Shown: positions 17,361-26,233, numbered from the stretch's first letter. The stretch is DNA of 64,000 nucleotides from Sporosarcina sp. P32b (GCF_002743335.1 NZ_PDZB01000002.1:1-64000); one strand, 5' to 3'. The notes: generated by a model not told the origin, from the letters alone. Made by a program: numbers and translations.

Positions 17361-17413
17361 GAGCGCTAGGTTTCGACACTATTTAGCATGGTGTTGGGAT
17401 TTGGTGCTCTTTT
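17361..17413 (+). repeat. REP-like imperfect palindrome, full copy A
   Basis: GAGCGCTAGGTTTCGACAC and GTGTTGGGATTTGGTGCTC pair over 19 positions, every mismatch being a G-T pair, around an 11-base loop and followed by TTTTAAAA. It starts six bases past the SLH gene stop and can act as its terminator. It is related to the elements at 22813 and 30167. Confidence 0.6.
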
Positions 17414-17683
17414 AAAAATGAAAGGGAGAGATTGGGTCGGTTAGTGAGTACTTTAGGTAGATCGGGGAGATATGGATATATCTAAAAAGTAAGATGTTTG
17501 AAATTTTATAAACGCTATTTACTAAAGGGGATAAAATTGCTTTTGTGAAATGGATTTACTTATTTTAAAGTGAAACTTATAACTCTTCCATATTTTTCAA
17601 ATGATTACACATTTAAGAATATTTACTGATATTATAAGATGAGCTAGTTTCATTTAGCTGACTAAGTAAAAGGAAGTGAAAAT

Positions 17684-18904
17684 ATGAAAAATGTAATCAA
17701 AGTATCTTGTTGGACTGTATTGCTATTAATGTTGTCATTTATTTGTGTAGTGCCGCATGAAGTGGCAGCGAAGGAATTTAGAGATGTGGCGAATTCACAC
17801 CCTAACTATGCAGCAATCCGAGAGATGGAGAAAGCTGGTTTTATTAGTGGCTATCCTGACGGTAGATTCCATCCAAATGAGCCGGTTAGCCGGAAGCATG
17901 TAGCTGTATTGATGGACAGAGCATTAGGTTTCAAGCAGCCGACAAGTAATAAAGTTGTCTTTAAAGATGTCCCGAAAAAACATTCATATTATACACCAAT
18001 CATGAAGTTGTATAATGAGGGCATTGTCGGAGGGAGCGCGAACGGAAAGTTTAATCCGGATGCTTCAGTTACGCGTGTGCAGATGGCTAAAATGCTTGAC
18101 TTAGCATTTGGTTTGAAAATCAGTGATACGCGTTGGTTTAATGATTTAGATAGCTATCACTGGGGATTTACACATGTAGATGCACTGTATTCTAATGGAA
18201 TTACTAGCGGTGATAATGGAAACTTCTATCCCAATAAACCTGTTACAAGGGCACATTATGCAGAATTTTTATCGCGTTCTATGAAGGTGGGGAAAAGTAA
18301 ACCAAGTACAAGTATAGTAACCAAGTCCGAAGCGATGGATGTTTTCTTTAGACTACCAACAGAGATTGATTACAAGATTTATCAAAGTAAAAGTAAAAAA
18401 GAGAAATTCAGCCAAGCGCGCTCTGAATTCCTACCTTATGCAACAGAGCGATTTGCAGACGGTTTGATTAAACAGGAGTACCCTCACCTGTGCAATATGT
18501 GTGACGCTTTTATCTTCCCTTATGTTTCATTTGAAACACAAATTAGATTTGATTTTGAACAACCAGATTCTAATACATTGAAGGTCCACACAATCCTAGT
18601 TCATACTCCAGGTGCTGTGTTAGGAGGAGGTTTTGTGGATTATATCTACAAGAAAGAGAAAGATAGATGGAAAATACATGATCTCCAATTCACAAGTCCC
18701 GGTAAGAAGAATTTTGAACTGACGATGGAAGAAGCAAAATTGATTATAGAAGACTTTTACGGTGAAGTAAGATATAAGTCAGTGTCTTCTATGACTAGTA
18801 CGAACTTATTGACTAACGAGAGATATGTATTTAATCAGTACAAATTTAGTACGTCTTTGTATAATGAAGTAACGATAAATTCGGATGATGGCTGGTTTGA
18901 GTAA
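17684..18904 (+). CDS. SLH domain protein with NTF2-like-looking C-terminal region
   Basis: A secreted 406-residue protein. A signal peptide (residues 1-29, ending HEVAAKE) is followed by three SLH domains at about 30-80 (SGYPDGRFHPNEPVSR), 95-145 (SANGKFNPDASVTRVQ) and 152-200 (GDNGNFYPNKPVTRAH). The C-terminal 200 residues are unlike those of the neighbouring SLH paralogues. They contain two Cys (CNMCDAF) and a stretch KEKDRWKIHDLQF that recalls NTF2-like folds; this last point is weak. The gene has no TGAAAC/CGTC promoter; a TATTAT -10-like box lies upstream, so its control probably differs from the other SLH genes. Confidence 0.88.
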   Translation: MKNVIKVSCWTVLLLMLSFICVVPHEVAAKEFRDVANSHPNYAAIREMEKAGFISGYPDGRFHPNEPVSRKHVAVLMDRALGFKQPTSNKVVFKDVPKKHSYYTPIMKLYNEGIVGGSANGKFNPDASVTRVQMAKMLDLAFGLKISDTRWFNDLDSYHWGFTHVDALYSNGITSGDNGNFYPNKPVTRAHYAEFLSRSMKVGKSKPSTSIVTKSEAMDVFFRLPTEIDYKIYQSKSKKEKFSQARSEFLPYATERFADGLIKQEYPHLCNMCDAFIFPYVSFETQIRFDFEQPDSNTLKVHTILVHTPGAVLGGGFVDYIYKKEKDRWKIHDLQFTSPGKKNFELTMEEAKLIIEDFYGEVRYKSVSSMTSTNLLTNERYVFNQYKFSTSLYNEVTINSDDGWFE

Positions 18905-19339
18905 GAAAATGTTATGGAAGTATATAAACTAAAGTATGCATCTTAGAAAATAATCTAACAATAAAAAAACACATGTATATAAGATTGTTTTTATAGTTCC
19001 AGTTTAGGGTCTATCCAATGAAAACCCTATTCCCCCAGAAAGAAGGCACCACATGACACCAACAAATTCCCTGGAAAATAAATTCCTAAATTAAAATCTA
19101 GAATCCTCACTATTTTACTCATGGAAACCAAGCATACGATTCGAACTCTGCGTGAATGAAAGTTCTCTCAGCATTCACGTGAGTTTCTCTCACAGGTACC
19201 TTTTAAAATACTCACATTTGTCTCAAGCACAGATAATTTTTATCAAGGAAAGTTCCTCCAGAAGGTAAAAAAGCAGATGATTTGTCAGAACCCATTCATG
19301 TATACTGACAGTAAGTAACGACTATAGGGAGGAATATAC
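18905..19339. other. Intergenic stretch with nested inverted repeats
   Basis: No gene seen. CGTGAATG/CATTCACG (19151-19179) and GTGAG/CTCAC (19179-19193) form two adjacent short hairpins followed by AGGTACCTTTTAAAAT, a tail also seen after REP-like copy B. The end carries GGGAGGA, the ribosome-binding site of the dehydrogenase gene. Confidence 0.4.
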
Positions 19340-20305
19340 ATGAAAAAGAAAATACTCGCCTATCGACGTCTAGAGCAACCGGTTTATGATCGACTAGCGA
19401 AAGACTATGACGTTCGACTGTTCGTAGATCCAGAAAACGACTCTGATTTTCCTGAATTCTTGCGTCAGGCGGAAGGCGTGATCGGAATTGGTTTCCCTGG
19501 GAATGCAGCGATTCTCGATAAGGCGCCGAATCTGAAAATTATCAGCAACGTTTCTGTCGGTTACAACAATCTCGAACTGGGCGATCTGACAAAACGCGGT
19601 GTGATGGGGACCCATACGCCTGGCGTGCTCGACGATACTGTGGCTGACATGGCAATGGGGCTGATGCTTGCGACGGCGCGGAGGATGCCTGAGCTTGATG
19701 GTTATGTTAAACGAGGTTTGTGGAAAGGGCTTCTGCCGAATGAATGGTACGGTGTGGACGTCCATCATAAAACTCTCGGTATCATCGGTATGGGGCGTAT
19801 TGGCAGTGCAATCGCCAAACGCGCGCGGTTCGGCTTCGATATGGACATCCTGTATCATACGAGAACAAGGAAGCCGGAAGCGGAGGAACGGTTTGATGCA
19901 TCTTACCGGGACCTTGACAGTTTGCTGAAAGAATCTGATTACGTCTGTCTCGTAATCCCGTTGACTGAAGAAACGCGGGGCATGATCGGCAGCGAGCAGT
20001 TCCGTCTTATGAAGTCGTCCGCTATATTCCTCAATATTTCGCGTGGCGGCACTATCATTGAAGAAGATCTAATCGATGCACTACAACAAAATGAAATCGC
20101 GGCAGCTGGCCTCGATGTGTTCGCACAAGAACCTGTCGACCCGGAGAATCCACTGTTGCAGATGAAGAACGTCGTCACTTTGCCGCATATTGGCTCCTCT
20201 ACGCATGAAACAGAAATCGCGATGGCGCATCTTGCTGCTGATAATCTCATAGCAGGACTTGAAGGAAATAAACCAGCGAACTTGTTGAATTCCGATGTTC
20301 TCTGA
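19340..20305 (+). CDS. NAD(P)-dependent 2-hydroxyacid dehydrogenase (glyoxylate/hydroxypyruvate reductase type)
   Basis: A cytoplasmic enzyme of 321 residues that reduces 2-keto acids such as glyoxylate, hydroxypyruvate or 2-ketogluconate with NAD(P)H. The Rossmann motif is GIIGMGRIGSAIAKRA (about 146-161). The catalytic Arg lies in FLNISRGG, the Glu in GLDVFAQEPVD, and the catalytic His in LPHIGSSTHET. The N-terminal ISNVSVGYNNLELGDLTKRG is the substrate-domain signature of the GhrB/YvcT group. Length is normal. GGGAGGA precedes the ATG. It is a single gene in the SLH region, with no evident functional link to its neighbours. Confidence 0.92.
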   Translation: MKKKILAYRRLEQPVYDRLAKDYDVRLFVDPENDSDFPEFLRQAEGVIGIGFPGNAAILDKAPNLKIISNVSVGYNNLELGDLTKRGVMGTHTPGVLDDTVADMAMGLMLATARRMPELDGYVKRGLWKGLLPNEWYGVDVHHKTLGIIGMGRIGSAIAKRARFGFDMDILYHTRTRKPEAEERFDASYRDLDSLLKESDYVCLVIPLTEETRGMIGSEQFRLMKSSAIFLNISRGGTIIEEDLIDALQQNEIAAAGLDVFAQEPVDPENPLLQMKNVVTLPHIGSSTHETEIAMAHLAADNLIAGLEGNKPANLLNSDVL

Positions 20306-20446
20306 TAGTGATGGTCGGAGTCGTAGGACAAAATTTCGAGCTGCGCGTGATAATGTACTCGGAATAAGAAAAAAGAAACATTTGCCAAATTGCCGAGAGC
20401 TGTATGAGTACCTGTCTTATTCTCTTATAAGAAGTTAATTGAAGTA

Positions 20447-20733
20447 TACTTGCAACAAATCGATCTAATTGATGCAGAAGATCAATTTCAAGATCGCGGG
20501 GCATCCTATACAACTGTCATTTTCTATTACACAGAGATGCAACGGGAAGCTGCTAAGAAGTCGAAAGACAATCTAGCTGTGAGAGGTATTTTCGCAAAAC
20601 CGATCGTGACACCCATCCGAAATACTTTATCCGGCAGAAGAATACCATCTAGATTATTAGATAACAGAAGAAGACATTATCAAGAAGATTGTGCACGTTC
20701 AGGGCGCAAAGAATTCATCGCTGAGCGCTGGGG
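20447..20733 (+). pseudogene. msrA remnant (peptide-methionine (S)-S-oxide reductase)
   Basis: The frame reads QQIDLIDAEDQFQDRGASYT then VIFYYTEMQREAAKKSKDNL and FAKPIVTPI, which is the middle of MsrA. After position 20620 the homologous sequence continues in another frame as LYPAEEYHLDY, then returns as SGRKEFIAERW, the usual MsrA ending. The N-terminal third with the catalytic GCFW motif is missing. So the gene is 5'-truncated and doubly frameshifted and cannot encode an active reductase. A short open frame continues to 20842 but has no recognised content. Confidence 0.75.
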
Positions 20734-20894
20734 AAGTAATGAAAGGCGAGTAGTGCAAGCGTTCTACATGATGGAACTTGCGCGAAAAGCTAACGTGATG
20801 ATTGGAATAAAAAATCATGAAAGTTTTAGCGACACGCACTGAATGAATCTACATAGCAAAAGTATATAATAGAAGAAATGAGTTTTTTATACGG

Positions 20895-20916
20895 GGTGCC
20901 GACACAATGTAGAATC
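20895..20916 (+). repeat. Half copy (left arm) of the REP-like palindrome
   Basis: GTGCCGACACAATGTAGAAT matches the left arm and loop of the full copies (GTTCCGACACAATTCAAAAT at 22823). No right arm follows. Confidence 0.45.
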
Positions 20917-20944
20917 ATATAAGACATATTTTTTGTAAAGAATT

Positions 20945-20972
20945 TGAAACTATTTCCTAATTTCCTCGTCTA
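20945..20972 (+). promoter_or_regulatory. ECF sigma-type promoter of the second SLH paralogue
   Basis: TGAAAC (20945-20950), a 16-base spacer and CGTCTA (20967-20972), then TACG, the same bases as at 16059-16090. Confidence 0.75.
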
Positions 20973-21013
20973 TACGCCGCTATAGGAGAACACAGGAGAA
21001 AGGGAGATAGTAA

Positions 21014-22522
21014 ATGAAAAAAATAATTATGATAATAGGCGCGATTATACTCACGCTGAGTCTTCCACTATCAAGTACAGCCGCAAGCACTCAACGATTC
21101 CCAGACGTCGCACCATCACATCACTTTGCGGAGGCAGTCAATGATTTCGCCGCACGGAATATAATAGGAGGTTATCCAGACGGCACGTTTAAGCCAGGTA
21201 ATCCAATTACGAGAGGACAAGCTGCTGCAATTATTGCGAAGTTGACGAAATTGGATATGACGAAGATCAAGAATCCTGGCTTTAAAGATGTTTCGATAGC
21301 GAATGGCTACTATAAAGCTATTGCTGCACTGGCGGAAGCAGGAATTATCAGTGGATACGGAGATGGGCGTTATGGTCCGAATGATTATGTGACACGTGGC
21401 CAATTTGCATCAATACTTGTCAAAGCATTTGATTTACCGCGTTATGATTTCCATAGCATAAAAAATCCGTTCAGGGATATTCATGTTTCACAATCGCACG
21501 GTGAGAATATCCTGATCCTTTATAAATTAGGAATCACGACAGGTACATCGTCTAACACATTCGGCATAAATGCAGCTGTGACAAGAGGACAGGCCGCTAA
21601 ATTAATGAAAGCAACAGAAGAAAAGAAGCCGTCAATGGTCACATTAGAGGCTGAAGATGTTGGGATGGATAAAATTGATGGTGTTATACGGCAAACGGAT
21701 ACAGATTTATATGAATCAGTTATGGTTTATGGAAAGCCAGGCTATACAAAAACAAAAATTCAACTCATTCCACTAAAAGAGGGGAAAGGCACACTCAATG
21801 TGTCGGGCCGTATGTTAACTGGGGCTTCTATTGAGAAAGGATACCACGTTCAAGTGGAAAAAGTGTCAGGCGTCTTGAAACTTAGGTTGCAAGAGACAGA
21901 TGATTATTTACCGACAGAAGCTCCACTTGAGATTTCAGCAGGTGAAAAGATACAAAATATCAGTCTATCCACAGTAGATGGGAAATTTATATCTGATAAT
22001 ATAGTATTCAAAAACTGTCCTTCAACTATCAGCAAGCCGGATAACATGTGCATCAAAATTGATCAGCCTGGAGAATATATTGCCACTGTACATTTTGTTA
22101 CTGGTGCTGAAGTGCGCTACGCTATCGAAGCGAAATTGCCTAAAAATGCGTATTTTTATTATGAGATTCAAACGATGCGTGAAAGGCTGTCTTATACATT
22201 TGATATCGAAGACCTGTTTGAGGATTACCATTACTTCGATCAAGAAGTCGTGAAAAATATAGGAAAGCACACCATCCTTACAGATAGTGCCGAGACCATC
22301 GCCACAATCACAAGAACCCCCGGCACAAATATCTTTCACACCACCGCCAAAAGCAATGGCTCCGTTACAATCCAGTTTGAAAAATTGGTTTGGGGCAGCT
22401 ACCACGAAATCTCTGATGGCATGCCTGGTATCGTAAGAGGCATAAGCATAGACGTTCAAGAAATGTATGGAATCATTAACATTTCCGCTTCAACAATTTT
22501 TGAAGGTCAATATGGCCCGTAA
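21014..22522 (+). CDS. SLH domain protein, long paralogue
   Basis: A secreted 502-residue cell-wall protein. A signal peptide covers residues 1-25 (ending STAAS). Three SLH domains lie at about 29-78 (GGYPDGTFKPGNPITRG), 90-140 (GYGDGRYGPNDYVTRG) and 150-200. The next 190 residues parallel the C-terminal domain of the SLH gene at 16129: LIPLKEGKGTLNVSG here and LTPLKEGRGTLQVGG there, and both have EVRYAxxxKxP near the domain end. About 110 further residues are unique to this copy. GGAGAAAGGGAG precedes the ATG. An ECF-type promoter lies upstream and a strong terminator downstream. Confidence 0.92.
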   Translation: MKKIIMIIGAIILTLSLPLSSTAASTQRFPDVAPSHHFAEAVNDFAARNIIGGYPDGTFKPGNPITRGQAAAIIAKLTKLDMTKIKNPGFKDVSIANGYYKAIAALAEAGIISGYGDGRYGPNDYVTRGQFASILVKAFDLPRYDFHSIKNPFRDIHVSQSHGENILILYKLGITTGTSSNTFGINAAVTRGQAAKLMKATEEKKPSMVTLEAEDVGMDKIDGVIRQTDTDLYESVMVYGKPGYTKTKIQLIPLKEGKGTLNVSGRMLTGASIEKGYHVQVEKVSGVLKLRLQETDDYLPTEAPLEISAGEKIQNISLSTVDGKFISDNIVFKNCPSTISKPDNMCIKIDQPGEYIATVHFVTGAEVRYAIEAKLPKNAYFYYEIQTMRERLSYTFDIEDLFEDYHYFDQEVVKNIGKHTILTDSAETIATITRTPGTNIFHTTAKSNGSVTIQFEKLVWGSYHEISDGMPGIVRGISIDVQEMYGIINISASTIFEGQYGP

Positions 22523-22530
22523 ACAGACGA

Positions 22531-22561
22531 AAGCAAGCGTGGAATAGACGCTTGCTTTTTT
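22531..22561 (+). terminator. Terminator of the long SLH gene
   Basis: AAGCAAGCGT pairs with ACGCTTGCTT, followed by T residues. Confidence 0.85.
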
Positions 22562-22812
22562 GTGTTAGTTTTAGTGGGATTTGTTTGATTGAGAGACTTT
22601 CAAGATTGTTTATACCTTATATTTTGTTTTTCATAAAAACCTTTTATGTTTTCTTATTTAATATTCCATTCATAAATCCGTCATTGGCATTGGTAGTTAA
22701 GACAGAAAAATGGAGATGTAAAAAAACAGATATATATAACTACCTTTTTAAATATAATCAAAGTGTACGTCAGCTCACTGAGGATGCTAAAGTATTGAAT
22801 TCAATCGTATAT

Positions 22813-22866
22813 TAATTGTCAAGTTCCGACACAATTCAAAATCGTATTGGGACCTGGCACCTTTTA
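22813..22866 (+). repeat. REP-like imperfect palindrome, full copy B
   Basis: AATTGTCAAGTTCCGACAC and GTATTGGGACCTGGCACCTT form the arms, with most mismatches being G-T pairs, around an AATTCAAAATC loop. The tail is TTTTAAAAT. It stands between the SLH gene and the ABC-F promoter. Confidence 0.6.
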
Positions 22867-22897
22867 AAATAATGGGTTCCGCTCTAAGCCAACCCCA

Positions 22898-22927
22898 TTG
22901 ACAAGGAGGATTGCATCACGGTATAGT
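22898..22927 (+). promoter_or_regulatory. Sigma-A promoter of the ABC-F leader transcript
   Basis: TTGACA (22898-22903), an 18-base spacer and TATAGT (22922-22927). The inferred start near 22934 gives a leader of about 260 bases before the ABC-F start codon. Confidence 0.7.
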
Positions 22928-22963
22928 TAAAAAACTATTACAACGAAAGGGTGACCCAACTAC

Positions 22964-22975
22964 ATGAAGTATTAA
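22964..22975 (+). CDS. Three-codon leader ORF (Met-Lys-Tyr) of the ABC-F attenuator
   Basis: ATG AAG TAT TAA sits about 30 bases from the inferred transcript start, with GAAAGGG twelve bases upstream. Its stop codon touches the left arm of the long leader hairpin. A ribosome held here by an antibiotic would cover that arm, so I infer a sensor role. Leader peptides controlling antibiotic-resistance ABC genes are established in Bacillota; this one is inferred. Confidence 0.5.
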   Translation: MKY

Positions 22976-23162
22976 TCCTATTTTACGAAAAAACAATAAA
23001 GGTATTCTGCAGGCGACCCTGCATTTTTTTGATGCCTTTTATTGTGTTTTTCAGAATAGGATGGTATTTCTATAGTTGGACCTTAAGGGATAATGATCTC
23101 TTTTTGTGTACCCCTATATAATACATGCCTCCTATTCTGAAAGAAGATAGGGGGTATTTTTG
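22974..23162 (+). promoter_or_regulatory. Ribosome-mediated transcription attenuator of the ABC-F gene
   Basis: Arm 1 (22974-23002, starting AATCCTATTTTACG) pairs with arm 2 (23035-23062, ending TCAGAATAGGAT). Inside lies a small terminator, TGCAGG/CCTGCA followed by seven T (23008-23030). CCTCCTATTCTG (23129-23139, arm 3) can pair either with arm 2 (CAGAATAGG) or with AGATAGGGGG (arm 4), whose tail is TATTTTT (23155-23161). The pairings are exclusive. With arm 1 free, 1:2 and 3:4 form and transcription stops; with a ribosome on arm 1, 2:3 forms and transcription reads on. This is the expected logic for induction by ribosome-targeting drugs. Confidence 0.7.
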
Positions 23163-23195
23163 TATTCCCCAAAGTTAAAAAGGAGGAATGAACGT

Positions 23196-24764
23196 ATGAT
23201 AATAGTTGAAGCTAACCACATTAAACACTATATTCAAGACCGCTTGTTGTTGGATATAGATCAACTGGAAGTGCATGCAAAAGATCGAATTGGTTTAGTC
23301 GGTAGAAACGGAAGCGGTAAAACGACCTTATTAAATATACTGACTAAAAAAGTTGTTCTTGAAGGTGGTCAAGTAATCCAGCGTGCCAGCGTTGAGCTTT
23401 TGCCACAGTTGAAACGAACAGATACAGCCAAGAGTGGCGGCGAAATCACTCAAGAATACATTCAGCAGGCACTTGCTAGTGACGCGGCACTATTACTAGC
23501 GGATGAACCAACTACGAATCTCGATACAGAACATATTGAATGGGTGGAGAAAAAGTTAAATAATTGGCCGGGTGCTCTTATACTAATTTCCCATGATCGC
23601 ATATTTTTGGATTCACTTTGTACGACTATATGGGAAATAGATGAAGGACGCGTTGCAGAATACAAAGGAAACTATACTCAATATTCTAAGCAAAAGGAAG
23701 TGGAGTTCCAACAGAAACAACAAGCGTTTGAAAAGTATCAAAAGCAAAAGCATCACTTGGAAGAAGCGATAAAGCAAAAGGAAGAGCAAGCCCAACGAGC
23801 AACTAAAAAACCGAAGAATTTAACTGGCTCCGAAGCTAGAATTAAAGGTGTAAAACCATATTTCGCAAATAAACAAAAGAAGTTACGGAAAACTGTGTCC
23901 GCTTTTGAAACTAGGTTAGAAAATTTAGAGACTATTGAAAAGCAAAAAGATCTTTCCCCAATACAAATGAATTTGCCGAATGAAGAGACGTTCAAAAATC
24001 AAGTAGTTCTTCGGGCAGAAAAAGTACATGGAATGGTTGGAGAGCGTGTCCTATGGAATGATGCAAGCTTTTATATCCGTGGTGGCGATAAAGTAGCCGT
24101 TATGGGATCGAATGGTACCGGTAAAACCACATTGATTAAAAAGATCATAGAAAAGGAAAAGAATATCACTGTTTCACCATCTGTGAAGATTGGTTATTTT
24201 ACACAAAATTTATCAATATTAGATTTGGATAAAACTATTTTGGAAAATGTTCAATCCACTTCAACTCAGGACGAAACGCTGATTCGAACTGTGCTCGCAA
24301 TAATGCACTTTTTTACTGATGATGTATATAAGTCTGTAAACGTCTTAAGTGGTGGAGAACGCGTTAAGGTGGCTCTGACCAAAATCTTTCTTAGTGACGT
24401 AAATATGCTTGTACTTGATGAACCAACTAATTATCTAGATTTGGAATCACTGGAAGCTTTGGAGTCGTTATTGAAACAATACAAAGGAATAATTATTTTC
24501 GTTTCACACGATAGAAAATTCATAGAAAATGTCTCCACACGAATAATAGATATTCAAAACAAAGAACTAATAGTATTCGATGGGAGATACGAACAATATA
24601 AAAGCCGTAATCCTATTAAAGAATACGACTTACGACAAAATGAATTGCTTTTGCTGGAGACAAAAATCTCGGAAGTTATTAGTCGGTTAAGTGTAAATCC
24701 GACAAAAGAATTAGAGATGGAATTTCAAAGATTACTTGATGAAAAAAGAGAGTTGCAAGGATGA
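23196..24764 (+). CDS. Vga-type ABC-F ribosomal protection protein
   Basis: A cytoplasmic tandem ATPase without membrane domains. Proteins of this type bind the ribosomal E site and dislodge lincosamides, streptogramin A and pleuromutilins. The 522-residue sequence has Walker A GRNGSGKTT and GSNGTGKTT, signatures KSGGE and LSGGERVKVALTK, Walker B LLLADEPTTNLD and LVLDEPTNYLD, and the long charged interdomain linker (about 170-240) that reaches the peptidyl-transferase centre. Overall pattern (NIKHY-QDRLLL start, KKPKNLT..EARIKGVKPYF) is very close to Vga(A). The ATG at 23196 has AGGAGG nine bases upstream; the same frame is open back to 23160. The leader indicates drug-inducible attenuation. 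Confidence 0.92.
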   Translation: MIIVEANHIKHYIQDRLLLDIDQLEVHAKDRIGLVGRNGSGKTTLLNILTKKVVLEGGQVIQRASVELLPQLKRTDTAKSGGEITQEYIQQALASDAALLLADEPTTNLDTEHIEWVEKKLNNWPGALILISHDRIFLDSLCTTIWEIDEGRVAEYKGNYTQYSKQKEVEFQQKQQAFEKYQKQKHHLEEAIKQKEEQAQRATKKPKNLTGSEARIKGVKPYFANKQKKLRKTVSAFETRLENLETIEKQKDLSPIQMNLPNEETFKNQVVLRAEKVHGMVGERVLWNDASFYIRGGDKVAVMGSNGTGKTTLIKKIIEKEKNITVSPSVKIGYFTQNLSILDLDKTILENVQSTSTQDETLIRTVLAIMHFFTDDVYKSVNVLSGGERVKVALTKIFLSDVNMLVLDEPTNYLDLESLEALESLLKQYKGIIIFVSHDRKFIENVSTRIIDIQNKELIVFDGRYEQYKSRNPIKEYDLRQNELLLLETKISEVISRLSVNPTKELEMEFQRLLDEKRELQG

Positions 24765-24812
24765 AGTAACACACTAAATCCCATCACAATTCAACATCGA
24801 GTCACATACAAG

Positions 24813-24852
24813 AAACCCTCCAGCGACCTAAATTAGTCGTTGGAGGGTTTTT
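24813..24852. terminator. Bidirectional terminator between ABC-F and the nat pseudogene
   Basis: AAACCCTCCAGCGAC pairs with GTCGTTGGAGGGTTT, with T runs at both outer ends. It overlaps the stop codon of the nat remnant. Confidence 0.85.
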
Positions 24853-25482
24853 GTTCATTAATATAATTCACAGTTGCTTCATAAACAGCTGGCGCAGCAT
24901 GCCGTCTTACTTGATCGAGTAGTTCACCGTGATCTTGGAACGGCAGAGTTTCTTCGTCGCCATTACACTTACGATAGTAACGCTCTTCATTAATCGAGTA
25001 CGTGCCGTCATCTGTTAATTTAGCAATGAGCAACTCTTTATTGAATGAAGATTCTGGGCTGTGGTGAATCTGCTGTTTCACATGGTCCAAATGTTCCCAG
25101 TCGATTGCGTCGGGATGGAGGGCGTAGCGAAGTTCCCAGCCGGTATCTTTTATTTGTTCAAATACCATCGTGCCTTTTTCAGTCGTTTCGCTTCGCAACC
25201 GGAATGTGCCGGCAGGTGAAGTGACAGGTTCTCCATCTAATGCGACAGGCTGCATCACAAGGTTGTTACCGAAACCACTATCGATCAAGTACAGCGTATC
25301 TTCGTATTCGAGCAAGTTCACAACGTGTGTACAAGGTAGCGTTCCGTAATAGGTTCTTCATTCGCAAGCAAAACATCCAAGTTTCCAAATTCGAACTGCT
25401 CGGCGAAAAGCTTCTGAACTTGGCTGATCTGCTCAAGCGGTGTGCCGGTAAGTGTTACACGTTCCGAAATCCATTGCAGCAT
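24833..25482 (-). pseudogene. Arylamine N-acetyltransferase gene with an internal deletion
   Basis: The first part from the ATG at 25482 reads EQISQVQKLFAEQFEFGNLD then ANEEPITERYLVHTL before a stop; this is the normal NAT N terminus. The other frame takes up at HVVNLLEYEDTLYLIDSGFG and runs to the C terminus. The central section, which in intact enzymes carries the RGGxCYExN motif with the catalytic Cys, is absent. About 40-60 residues appear to have been deleted and the join shifts the frame. The DSGFG stretch with the catalytic Asp remains. The gene cannot make an active enzyme, though a C-terminal product from about 25321 is possible. Confidence 0.8.
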
Positions 25483-25548
25483 ATGTTATCGATCCTTTCT
25501 TCAGTAGGAATAACCCCATCATAGCAAATTTCCTTGCGGTGATAATAG

Positions 25549-25566
25549 TGATGGGACTTGGCGCTA
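25549..25566 (+). repeat. Half copy (right arm) of the REP-like palindrome
   Basis: GTGATGGGACTTGGCGCT followed by ATTTT resembles GTGTTGGGATTTGGTGCTC of copy A. No left arm is present. Confidence 0.4.
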
Positions 25567-25618
25567 TTTTCACTATCGAACAAATCTGCTTCTGACTATA
25601 AATATGTGATCAATACGA

Positions 25619-25690
25619 TGAAACGATTTGCGGATATTTCTGTCTGTACGTTGATCTATAATTACATAACAGAAAGGAAGTAATACGTTT
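25619..25690 (+). promoter_or_regulatory. Relic ECF promoter and leader of a lost SLH gene
   Basis: TGAAAC (25619-25624), 16 bases, then TGTCTG (25641-25646) and TACG. The leader that follows (ATTACATAACAGAAAGGAAG) matches that of the SLH gene at 16129 (ATTACAGAACAGAAAGGAAG) almost base for base. The expected ATG and coding sequence are missing. It points to a deleted fourth gene of the same family. Confidence 0.65.
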
Positions 25691-26233
25691 TTTTAGACTA
25701 TGTAAAATACCAATTAAAGTACATTCACAAGAAACTTACGTAATGCGCTCAAATATTTTAATTCATCGTGGTGAGAAATAGAATATAAAAACTTGATGCA
25801 CATCAAGGTGTAAGTCCACTCCTTGTTTCATACTAAAGCTAAGGGTTACGTAATACTAAAAATAGCTTATGGAACAACTGATGCGATGAATGGATCACTC
25901 CATATACATAAAATGAAAAACAGCAAAATCATCCTCGCTAACCACAAATCAAAAAAATGAAAATCTGTTAATAGTTATTTTAATATAATAAAAACGCTTT
26001 AATAATTAACGGAATATTCTAGTAATTAATACAATATTAGTATTAATTATGTTATGTTTATACTAATATCAATAGTTAATTGCATTTAAACAGAGTGTAA
26101 TAAACTTATGAATTTTTAAAAGGGCTAGGTTATATTAATTTTACAATAGTATTATGGTCCATCACTCATAGAGCAGACATCGTAGATTTGCTTTATGTAT
26201 TTTCGTCAATAACTTATTAAGGGGGGGGATAAA
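25691..26233. other. AT-rich gap with decayed DNA
   Basis: No gene seen. At about 25912-25928 AAAATGAAAAACAGCAA repeats the 3' end of the 16129 SLH gene (17335-17351), suggesting that both ends of a lost SLH gene flank a deletion. The rest has stops in all frames. An eight-G run ending at 26228 forms the ribosome-binding site of the next gene. Confidence 0.45.

Noticed and set aside
19283..19320. TTGTCA...TATACT considered as a promoter of the dehydrogenase gene
   Set aside because: The spacer is only about 13 bases, too short for a sigma-A promoter.
22552..22815. 87-codon plus-strand frame
   Set aside because: Begins inside the SLH gene terminator, AT-rich, no ribosome-binding site and no recognisable content.
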